This document shows positions 1-5,659 of a stretch of 11,081 bases of DNA, piece after piece. The position numbers and the translations under genes were made by a program. Numbering within the stretch: position 1 is the first letter of the stretch; each line of letters begins with the position of its first letter. The notes beneath the pieces were generated by a model. That model was given only the letters and a program-made list of their open reading frames with translations, did no database searches and was not told the DNA's origin. The stretch is from NCBI GenBank assembly GCA_001799225.1, contig MGTA01000011.1, positions 5,053 through 16,133 of the forward strand. The letters run 5' to 3'. This DNA is from Deltaproteobacteria bacterium RIFOXYD12_FULL_50_9 (lineage in GTDB: Bacteria; Desulfobacterota; Desulfobulbia; Desulfobulbales; CALZHT01).

Positions 1-680
1 TCAACGTTGTGGTTGCCAATCCGCCGTTTTCTCTCGATAAATGGGGTGCTGCAGAGGCTGAGAGCGACCGATTTAACCGCTTCTGGCGCGGGGTGCCGCC
101 AAAATCAAAGGCTGACTGGGCTTTCATCACTCATATGGTCGAATCGGCTCTGGAGAAGGAAGGCCGGGTCTCTGTGGTGGTGCCGCACGGTGTACTGTTT
201 CGAGGTGCTGCCGAAGGACGGATTCGCCAGAAAATGATTGAGGAAAATCTGCTCGATGCCGTTATCGGCCTACCGGGCAACCTCTTCACAACCACCTCTA
301 TCCCGGTGGCAATCCTGGTCTTTGACCGGAGTCGAGAAAAGGGAGGGGCCAACCAAGAGCGCCGCGATGTACTCTTTGTTGATGCCAGCCGTGACTATCA
401 ACCGGGCAAAAACCAGAACTCCCTGTCCGACGAGCATATTCAAAAGATTGTCGAGTCGGTCGCTGCCCGCCAGACCATCGAAAAATACGCCCATCTCGCC
501 ACCTTCGAGGAGATAAGGGATAACGGCTTCAACCTCAATATTCCTCGCTATGTGGATACCTTTGAGGAGGAAGTTGAAATTGACATTGACGCTATACAGG
601 TGGAGATTGAGCAGTTGGAGAGTGAACTAGTGGCAGTACGGGCGAAGATGGCGGCAATGTTGAAGGAGATTGAACGATGA
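1..680 (+). CDS. hsdM: Type I restriction-modification DNA methyltransferase subunit HsdM (C-terminal part, 5'-truncated by the window edge)
   Basis: HsdM transfers a methyl group from S-adenosylmethionine to adenine in the target sequence and forms the M2S methylase with HsdS; adding HsdR gives the restriction enzyme. The frame is open from base 3. The visible part begins at the catalytic N6-adenine methyltransferase motif IV, NPPF (bases 18-29), preceded by hydrophobic residues (NVVVA) as in this family. The segment VVPHGVLFRG and then IGLPGNLFTTTSIPVAILVF follow, both typical of HsdM. The last 40 or so residues are acidic and heptad-like (VEIDIDAIQVEIEQLESEL), consistent with the C-terminal helices that contact HsdS. 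The SAM-binding motif I and the N-terminal domain lie upstream of the window, so integrity of the whole gene cannot be judged. The stop overlaps a possible small ORF, and dinD follows 89 bases later. Family assignment is firm. Confidence 0.96.
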   Translation, partial: NVVVANPPFSLDKWGAAEAESDRFNRFWRGVPPKSKADWAFITHMVESALEKEGRVSVVVPHGVLFRGAAEGRIRQKMIEENLLDAVIGLPGNLFTTTSIPVAILVFDRSREKGGANQERRDVLFVDASRDYQPGKNQNSLSDEHIQKIVESVAARQTIEKYAHLATFEEIRDNGFNLNIPRYVDTFEEEVEIDIDAIQVEIEQLESELVAVRAKMAAMLKEIER

Positions 681-754
681 ACCCAACTATCCGGATTTTC
701 CGGATAGTTCAAGGTTGCTTGCTCGAGTCCGTTTTTGACCGCTTTGTAAAATAA
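677..754 (+). CDS. Possible small ORF (25 codons) overlapping the hsdM stop
   Basis: The ATG at 677 overlaps the hsdM stop in an ATGA arrangement, the same coupling used at several other junctions of this operon. An AAGGAG ribosome-binding sequence sits at 663-668, 8 bases upstream. The frame runs 25 codons to TAA at 752-754, 15 bases before the dinD start. The peptide begins MNPTIRIF and ends in FDRFVK; it has no recognisable domain or membrane segment. Much of its first half is encoded by an inverted repeat (685-709). It could be a leader that couples hsdM and dinD translation, a remnant of a displaced accessory gene, or chance. I do not recognise it. The signals are good but the ORF is very short, so this is a weak call. 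Confidence 0.3.
   Translation: MNPTIRIFRIVQGCLLESVFDRFVK
685..709. repeat. Perfect inverted repeat (11-base arms, 3-base loop) after hsdM
   Basis: AACTATCCGGA at 685-695 is the exact reverse complement of TCCGGATAGTT at 699-709, separated by TTT. An RNA hairpin would begin 5 bases after the hsdM stop. No run of T follows the right arm (the next bases are CAAGGTTG), so it is not a classic intrinsic terminator. It might protect or process the mRNA, partly attenuate transcription between hsdM and the downstream genes, or be a short mobile repeat. Only its structure is seen; its role is inference. Confidence 0.75.
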
Positions 755-769
755 GCTGGAGGGCGAAAA

Positions 770-1633
770 ATGAATAAAGAATTAATGGTTCGGTTACATG
801 CTCAGTTTGATGAGATTGCCAATATCTGGCCTGATTCCAAGGTTGAATTCTGGCATGCCCGTGATTTGCAGGGCGTTTTGGGTTATGACCGTTGGGAGAA
901 CTTCGACAAGGTCATAGAGAAAGCGATTATCTCCTGCGAATCGACTGGGGTCAATGTCTCCGATCATTTTCGTGACGTCACGAAAATGATCGAACTGGGC
1001 AAAGGGGGAAAGCGCGAAATCGAAGATTTTATGCTTACTCGCTACGCCTGTTACCTGATCGCCCAGAATGGTGACCCACGCAAAAACCAAATCGCCTTTG
1101 CCCAAAGCTACTTTGCCCTGCAAACCCGCAAACAAGAGATTATAGAGGAGCGTATTCAGCTGCAAGAGCGGCTTCAAGCACGCCAGAAGCTGCGAGAATC
1201 TGAAACGGAATTGTCCAAGAACATCTTTGAACGAGGTGTTGATGAACAAGGGTTTGGGCGCATTCGTTCAAAAGGAGATCATGCTCTTTTTGGTGGTAAC
1301 AACACCCAGTCAATGAAGGGTCATCTTGGTGTTCCTGAAAATCGTCCTCTTGCTGATTTCTTGCCGACCGTAACCATTGCCGCAAAAAACCTTGCCACGG
1401 AAATCACCAACCACAATGTGCATCAACATGACATGCAAGGCGAAGCCTCTATAACTGATGAGCATGTCCAGAATAATCGCAGTGTCCGCACGATGCTGGT
1501 TGAGCGTGGTATCAAGCCAGAGGAGTTGCCTGCGGAAGAAGATTTGAAGAAGCTTGAGCGCCGGGTGAAATCTGATGAAAAGCGGCTGATTAAGGGGACA
1601 GAGTTGCCGAAGATGGTGGAGGGTGGGGAATGA
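770..1633 (+). CDS. dinD: DNA damage-inducible protein D (DinD-like, BRO-N-type N-terminal domain)
   Basis: The protein has 287 residues, close to E. coli DinD (about 270). The N-terminal 130 or so residues carry the BRO-N/DinD pattern: FWHARDLQGVLGYDRWENF (residues 27-45), HFRDVTKMIELGKGGKRE (66-83) and ARYA-type helix RYACYLIAQNGDPRKNQIAFA (about 91-111). The middle FGRIRSKGDHALFGG and LADFLPTVTIAAKNLATEIT segments are also DinD-like. E. coli DinD is SOS-induced and inhibits RecA filaments after synapsis (known for the family). A GGAGGG ribosome-binding site lies at 758-763, 6 bases before the ATG. I saw no LexA-type CTG-N10-CAG operator in the short upstream gap, so expression here probably follows hsdM. 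The stop overlaps the hsdS start (ATGA). A 32-base perfect palindrome lies inside the gene at 961-992. DinD-like genes occur as passengers in type I RM operons, where their function is not established. Confidence 0.9.
   Translation: MNKELMVRLHAQFDEIANIWPDSKVEFWHARDLQGVLGYDRWENFDKVIEKAIISCESTGVNVSDHFRDVTKMIELGKGGKREIEDFMLTRYACYLIAQNGDPRKNQIAFAQSYFALQTRKQEIIEERIQLQERLQARQKLRESETELSKNIFERGVDEQGFGRIRSKGDHALFGGNNTQSMKGHLGVPENRPLADFLPTVTIAAKNLATEITNHNVHQHDMQGEASITDEHVQNNRSVRTMLVERGIKPEELPAEEDLKKLERRVKSDEKRLIKGTELPKMVEGGE
961..992. repeat. 32-base perfect palindrome inside dinD
   Basis: The sixteen bases from 961 (CGATCATTTTCGTGAC) are followed directly by their exact reverse complement, with no spacer and with GACGTC at the centre. 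The palindrome ends sharply: the flanking bases C960 and A993 do not pair. It encodes residues 64-75 of the DinD-like protein, around the conserved HFRDVTKM segment, so part of the sequence is constrained by protein. Exact symmetry through all 16 base pairs, wobble positions included, is still far beyond chance in 11 kb. It could form a cruciform in DNA, a strong hairpin in mRNA, or a site for a dimeric DNA-binding protein. Function unknown. Confidence 0.9.
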
Positions 1634-2844
1634 ATAAGCTTTTCTGGCCCACGAAGAAGATCGGGGACCTATTTAATGTACAACTCGGCAAAATGCTAAA
1701 TCAAAAAGCCAGGCAAGGTGATTTACTCCCATACCTTGCAAACTTCAATGTCAGATGGGGAGCGTTTGATCTTTCCCGACTTAATGAGATGACATTTTCA
1801 GAAAAGGAACGAACGAAATTTTCTTTATGCTCCGGTGATCTACTGATGTGTGAAGGTGGAGAAATCGGTAGATGTGCGGTATGGAAGGAGACAAAAGAGG
1901 ACATATATTATCAAAAAGCTCTTCACAGATTGCGACCTCTTAATCAGGACATAACGACCGAATTCATTTACTACTACATGCAGCATATCGCCTCAAAAGG
2001 AGAATTACCCAAGCTGGTTGGCGAGACGAGCATTGCACATCTTACACGAGAGAAACTTTTATGTTTACGAGTGCCAGTACCTACAACCCAGGAACAAACA
2101 GCCATAACCTCACTGCTCTCCACCTGGGACCAAGCCATCGAAAAAACCGAACTACTAATCTCGGCCAAGGAGAAACAACTGAATGCTCTTAGTCAAAACC
2201 TCCTTACAGGAAACAAACGTGTCAAAGGTTACAGTGAAAAGTGGCAAAAATACCGACTTCATGAAGTACTGACTGAACATCGCGAAGTTAGTTCGGGCCG
2301 CGAAGAAGTCTATTCCGTATCTGTGCATAAAGGCTTGATTAATCAAATTGAACATCTTGGGCGCGTATTTGCTGCCAAAGACACATCAAATTATAATCTG
2401 GTGAAGCCAGGGGATGTCGTTTACACGAAAAGCCCAACCGGTGAATTTTCCTACGGGATTGTCAAGCAAAGTCGAATTGAGTTCTCAGTTATCGTCTCGC
2501 CGCTTTATGGTGTCTTCACTCCTAGAAGCCAGCAACTTGGGACTTTCTTGAACTTTTATTTTGAGTCTCCTTCTAGAACTGCTAATTACCTTGTTCCCAT
2601 CATCCAGAAAGGCGCTAAGAACACCATCAGCATTACAAACTCCACCTTTCTTTCAAACAACCTTTATCTACCTACCTGTGACGAAGAAACAAAAGCTATC
2701 GCAAATATTCTCAACACCGCCCGACTTGAAATCGACCTACTGAAAAAACAGGCCGAAGCCTTTCGCAGGCAAAAGCGTGGGCTGATGCAGAAGCTATTGA
2801 CCGGGGTGTGGCGGGTCAAAGTATCAAAGGAAACCTTACAATGA
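1630..2844 (+). CDS. hsdS: Type I restriction-modification specificity subunit HsdS
   Basis: HsdS supplies sequence recognition for the methylase and restriction complexes. The 404-residue protein shows the usual two-fold layout. TRD1 spans about residues 5-150, with KKIGDLFNVQLGK at its start and LTREKLLCLRVPVPTTQEQ at its end. The central conserved helical spacer is about 150-200 (SLLSTWDQAIEKTELLISAK, then LLTGNKRVKGY). TRD2 spans about 205-350 (KYRLHEVLTEHRE at its start, STFLSNNLYLPTCDEE at its end). A second helical region follows, ending in QKRGLMQKLLTGVWRVKV. The repeated LLTG..RVK ends mark the internal duplication. Full length, with no frameshift. The ATG overlaps the dinD stop and is preceded by a GGAGGGTGGGGA purine run; the stop overlaps the capV start. 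The gene is more AT-rich than hsdM or hsdR, as often seen for exchangeable specificity genes. The target sequence cannot be read from the protein. Confidence 0.95.
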   Translation: MNKLFWPTKKIGDLFNVQLGKMLNQKARQGDLLPYLANFNVRWGAFDLSRLNEMTFSEKERTKFSLCSGDLLMCEGGEIGRCAVWKETKEDIYYQKALHRLRPLNQDITTEFIYYYMQHIASKGELPKLVGETSIAHLTREKLLCLRVPVPTTQEQTAITSLLSTWDQAIEKTELLISAKEKQLNALSQNLLTGNKRVKGYSEKWQKYRLHEVLTEHREVSSGREEVYSVSVHKGLINQIEHLGRVFAAKDTSNYNLVKPGDVVYTKSPTGEFSYGIVKQSRIEFSVIVSPLYGVFTPRSQQLGTFLNFYFESPSRTANYLVPIIQKGAKNTISITNSTFLSNNLYLPTCDEETKAIANILNTARLEIDLLKKQAEAFRRQKRGLMQKLLTGVWRVKVSKETLQ

Positions 2845-3773
2845 GCAATAAAGCCTTCAAAATCTTGTCAATTGATGGCGGTGGGATACGCGGTGTTTTC
2901 CCTGCACACATCCTATACTGTATGAAACATCGTCTTGGCATCAGGGTCGATGAACACTTCGATATGATTGCTGGTACAAGCACAGGCGCTATTGTTGCTG
3001 CGGCAGTTGCGTGCAAGATTGATCCAGGCGTAGTCGTGACAATGTGTCTCATGCATGGGCCTGACATCTTTTCCAAAAAGAAGTCTTGGCTCCCAGCCAA
3101 GTATCAACCTGCTCTTCAAAGCCTGTACGGAAACGAGAATCTAAAAGCTGCTCTCGAAGAAACCTTCGGAGATATCAAGCTGGGCGAGATTCCCATACCA
3201 CTGTTATTGCCGGCAACAGATATTGGAAACGGTGGGGTTCACGTGTTCAAGTCAGCTTATCAGAAAGATTATGACAGGGATGGCAAGGTCTTCCTGCATC
3301 AGGCTGTATTAGCCTCTTGTTCTGCCCCAACATTCTTCAACCCGACAAAAGTCAACGAATATCTATTGGCAGATGGAGGCCTTTGGGCCAACAATCCTTC
3401 GCTTGCGGCAGTCATTGATGCCCAGCGTCGTCTCAATATCAAATTGTCCGATATCCGTATTCTGTCATTGGGTACCGGCCACGCAAGAACCTGCTATGGA
3501 GTTAAAACAGATAGGGAATGGGGCCTCTTGAACGGCTGGAAAGGAAAAGAATTCATCAGCTTCATAATGTCTCTTCAGGCACAGACGACCCATAACTACC
3601 TGCAACTAATGTTGAGAGAAGACCAAATTCTCCGACTCGATTTCGATTCGGATTGCCCCCTTCCTCTTGATGATTGCTCGGCGATCGATGACCTGATTTC
3701 AAATGCTGACCGCATGTTCACACATAACAGTCCAAAAATAAAAGATTTTCTATCTATCGCTCAAGGAGAATGA
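2841..3773 (+). CDS. capV: Patatin-like phospholipase, CBASS effector CapV
   Basis: A 310-residue patatin-family serine lipase. The oxyanion-hole motif DGGGIRG is at residues 12-18, the nucleophile elbow GTSTG at 45-49 (Ser47) and the second member of the dyad, Asp178, in ADGGLWANNP. The fold occupies most of the protein, with no signal peptide or membrane segment, so the enzyme is cytoplasmic until it acts on the inner membrane. In CBASS, CapV is switched on by the cyclic nucleotide made by the adjacent CD-NTase and degrades phospholipids, killing the infected cell (established for Vibrio cholerae CapV with 3'3'-cGAMP). The ATG at 2841 is preferred over an upstream GTG at 2808: it has AAAGGAAA about 8 bases upstream, overlaps the hsdS stop as ATGA, and puts the first beta strand (KILSIDGGG) in the usual place near the N-terminus. 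The CD-NTase starts 1 base after the stop. Patatins also have other roles, but this neighbourhood makes the CBASS role strong. Confidence 0.93.
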   Translation: MSNKAFKILSIDGGGIRGVFPAHILYCMKHRLGIRVDEHFDMIAGTSTGAIVAAAVACKIDPGVVVTMCLMHGPDIFSKKKSWLPAKYQPALQSLYGNENLKAALEETFGDIKLGEIPIPLLLPATDIGNGGVHVFKSAYQKDYDRDGKVFLHQAVLASCSAPTFFNPTKVNEYLLADGGLWANNPSLAAVIDAQRRLNIKLSDIRILSLGTGHARTCYGVKTDREWGLLNGWKGKEFISFIMSLQAQTTHNYLQLMLREDQILRLDFDSDCPLPLDDCSAIDDLISNADRMFTHNSPKIKDFLSIAQGE

Positions 3774-3774
3774 C

Positions 3775-4968
3775 ATGACAACAAAAGAACAGAAGAAATT
3801 GCTTCTCGAAAACATGACATCACTGTTGGAACTGCCTGAATCAGCCTACCAGAAAGCCAAGGACCGATATGAAGACATCGGAAAATGGTTTGATCGCGAT
3901 GAGTCCTTGTGCAAGGACAATAACCCGCATATTTTCCCACAGGGATCATTTCGCCTTGGCACTGTCATTCGCCCCCTTGATGAAAGTGAAGCCTACGACC
4001 TGGATCTTGCTTGTAATCTACGAAAGGGCATTACGAAAAAAACACATACCCAGGAATCGCTAAAAGTGCTGGTTGGTCGTGAGATTGAATCTTATCGTGT
4101 AGCGAGAAGGATAAAGGCATCTAAAGAAGCAAAGCACCGCTGCTGGCGTTTGGAATATCAGGATGATCACAATTTCCACATGGACATAGTTCCTAGCATA
4201 CCAGCTGATGATTCACGACAGAAGCTCATTTTTGAATCATTAAGGAAATCAGGTGCAGATGATTCCTTTGCGGAATCGACATCACACATGACGATCTCGA
4301 TCACAGATGATCGTCATCCAGAATATAAACAACTTTCTGAAAACTGGCATATCAGCAACCCTGAAGGGTATGCCAACTGGTTTAAGTCACGCATGAATCT
4401 GTCACTGAGGTCTATTATGGAACAGGCGCAAGTTGACGAAATTCCGATCTATCAGCGTAAGACACCACTTCAGCGATCAATTCAACTATTAAAGCGGCAT
4501 CGGGATATGATGTTCAAAGATGATTCGGATGTTAAACCAATATCAATAATTATCACAACTCTGGCCACCAGGGCATACCAAGGTGAATCAGATATTGAAT
4601 TGGCAATAAGCTCAATACTGTCCCGGATGGGAAACCTTGTGAACTCTAGCAGACCAAGGGTTCCTAATCCTGTTGACCCTGCCGAGGATTTTGCAGATCG
4701 GTGGTCGAGGCCGGAATGTAACCATTTGAACTTAGAACAGAACTTTTGGAATTGGCTAAAACAGGCCCAAAATGACTTCGAACTTCTGGGGGCGTCAGAT
4801 GATGCAAATTTTATCTCGGAGCAGGCTGGGCAAAAGTTTTCAGTATGCATGGACGCTTCAGAATTAAGAAAATGCCTGGGGTTGGCGATGGCCTCTTCCA
4901 TAACGATCATCACTCCCAAGGAACATACCATTTCTCAACCAGCTAAGCCATGGCGTCAGGGGAAGTAA
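3775..4968 (+). CDS. CD-NTase (cGAS/DncV-like nucleotidyltransferase), CBASS cyclic-oligonucleotide synthase
   Basis: A 397-residue nucleotidyltransferase that should join nucleotides into a cyclic second messenger on phage infection. The polymerase-beta-like active site is intact: helix-N motif PQGSFRLGT (residues 55-63, Gly57-Ser58), the metal-binding pair YDLDL (Asp75, Asp77) and the third acid Asp137 in FHMDIVPSIP. The helical half carries KTPLQRSIQLLKRHRD (229-244) and KPISIIITTLATRAY, typical of bacterial CD-NTases. Pairing with an E2 alone marks type II-short CBASS. Clade G is possible, but I cannot set the clade or product (cGAMP or a trinucleotide) from motifs. An AAGGAG site at 3763-3768 sits 6 bases before the ATG. 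The tail is Pro/Lys-rich and ends RQGK; E2-modified CD-NTases usually end in a small residue such as Gly or Ala, so the extra Lys is unusual. The next gene's start codon follows the stop directly. Confidence 0.94.
   Translation: MTTKEQKKLLLENMTSLLELPESAYQKAKDRYEDIGKWFDRDESLCKDNNPHIFPQGSFRLGTVIRPLDESEAYDLDLACNLRKGITKKTHTQESLKVLVGREIESYRVARRIKASKEAKHRCWRLEYQDDHNFHMDIVPSIPADDSRQKLIFESLRKSGADDSFAESTSHMTISITDDRHPEYKQLSENWHISNPEGYANWFKSRMNLSLRSIMEQAQVDEIPIYQRKTPLQRSIQLLKRHRDMMFKDDSDVKPISIIITTLATRAYQGESDIELAISSILSRMGNLVNSSRPRVPNPVDPAEDFADRWSRPECNHLNLEQNFWNWLKQAQNDFELLGASDDANFISEQAGQKFSVCMDASELRKCLGLAMASSITIITPKEHTISQPAKPWRQGK
4288..4317. repeat. Inverted repeat (9-base arms, 12-base loop) inside the CD-NTase gene
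   Basis: ATGACGATC at 4288-4296 is the reverse complement of GATCGTCAT at 4309-4317. It lies within coding sequence and may be chance. It is recorded only because it could form a modest mRNA hairpin. Confidence 0.4.
4958..4964 (+). promoter_or_regulatory. Ribosome-binding site supporting the GTG start of the E2 gene
   Basis: AGGGGAA lies 4 bases before the GTG at 4969 and inside the last codons of the CD-NTase gene. It supports a GTG start exactly at the CD-NTase stop codon and so strong translational coupling of synthase and E2. Confidence 0.6.
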
Positions 4969-5628
4969 GTGAATTCGAGTGCTGTGCAAGGAGTATGGCA
5001 GTTTTTGAAGGACTATCACGGGATGTCCCTTGGGCCGTCACGTGGCGCTGCTATGGTTTTGAAAGGAACTTTCTCTTTTTCGGCAACGCCAAAAGGGGGC
5101 AAAAAGATTACAGACTCCTATCAAATCGAAATAACCATCCCAGCGGCATTCCCCCGTGTTCTTCCTTCTGCTAAAGAAAACGGGGAGAAAATCCCACGTA
5201 ATGGCAAATATCATGTGAACTCAGACAAAACTCTCTGTTTGGGATCACCGCTTAGGTTGTTGCATAAAATCGCAATCAACCCAACTCTGGTTGGCTTTGC
5301 AGAAAATTGCCTTGTCCCATACCTATATGCCGTCTCAAACAAGCTGCAAAATGGAGAAGAATTTCCATTTGGTGAACTCGCTCATGGGGAAAAGGGAATT
5401 ATTGAAGACTATTTGGGAATATTCAGATTCAAAACGAGATCACAAGTGAATAACGCTTTAATCCTACTGGGAACGAAACGACGCATTGCAAACAAACAAC
5501 CCTGTCCTTGCGAATGCGGACGGAGACTCGGCGGATGTCCTTTCCATCGGACACTTAACGACTACCGAAAAATGACTTCAAGATCATGGTTTAAAACCCA
5601 TCAAAATAACCTTGGAGCTGGGATGTAA
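4969..5628 (+). CDS. E2-like ubiquitin-conjugating-fold protein, type II-short CBASS accessory
   Basis: A 219-residue bacterial E2-like protein. The core shows SYQIEITIPAAFPRVLPSAKE (50-70, strand followed by an E2-type FP motif) and YHVNSDKTLCLGSPLRLL (81-98), with the presumed catalytic Cys90 in LCLGSP and His82 just upstream. In type II-short CBASS an E2 with no E1 forms a thioester with the CD-NTase C-terminus and controls its activity. No E1 (ThiF-like) domain and no Cap3/JAB protease gene is present here. The C-terminal part holds CPCECGRRLGGC followed by PFH (Cys179, 181, 183, 190, His193), a CxCx8C spacing like the SEC-C zinc knuckle. The start is GTG at 4969, abutting the CD-NTase stop, with AGGGGAA upstream; a start at an upstream ATG in another frame is not supported. 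hsdR follows about 31 bases later. The E2 assignment is by motif and context and is good. Confidence 0.87.
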   Translation: MNSSAVQGVWQFLKDYHGMSLGPSRGAAMVLKGTFSFSATPKGGKKITDSYQIEITIPAAFPRVLPSAKENGEKIPRNGKYHVNSDKTLCLGSPLRLLHKIAINPTLVGFAENCLVPYLYAVSNKLQNGEEFPFGELAHGEKGIIEDYLGIFRFKTRSQVNNALILLGTKRRIANKQPCPCECGRRLGGCPFHRTLNDYRKMTSRSWFKTHQNNLGAGM

Positions 5629-5649
5629 GTACTGCTGCAACAAAGGCAT

Positions 5650-5654
5650 GGTGA
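5650..5654 (+). promoter_or_regulatory. Ribosome-binding sequence favouring the ATG at 5660 for hsdR
   Basis: GGTGA lies 5 bases before the ATG at 5660. Other in-frame starts are TTG at 5612 (inside the E2 gene, giving a Cys-rich leader unlike HsdR) and ATG at 5648 (its AAAGG is only 1 base away). The ATG at 5660 gives MNGFRFNEKYLSQIPALQ, resembling usual HsdR N-termini. Confidence 0.5.
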
Positions 5655-5659
5655 ACTTT

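Noticed and set aside
735..756. Possible promoter (TTGACC) just upstream of dinD
   Set aside because: No -10 element at proper distance; the nearest AT-rich hexamers are far too close. A LexA-type box was also sought here and not seen.
794..1249. 151-codon minus-strand open frame opposite dinD
   Set aside because: It lies wholly antisense to a conserved gene, with no recognisable domain and a hydrophobic random-like sequence; it is a shadow frame. The same applies to the minus-strand frames at 4482-4931 and 7919-8362.
2808..2840. GTG start for the patatin gene at 2808
   Set aside because: It adds 11 residues inside hsdS. The ATG at 2841 has a ribosome-binding site and the ATGA overlap common in this operon.
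4288..4317. 9-base-arm inverted repeat in the CD-NTase gene as a regulatory hairpin
   Set aside because: Short arms and a 12-base loop inside coding sequence; a repeat of this size is expected by chance in 11 kb.
5612..5659. TTG start for hsdR at 5612, giving a Cys-rich 16-residue N-terminal extension
   Set aside because: It lies within the end of the E2 gene, uses a rare start codon, and adds residues unlike HsdR N-termini. The ATG at 5660 (or 5648) fits the family and has better ribosome-binding context.
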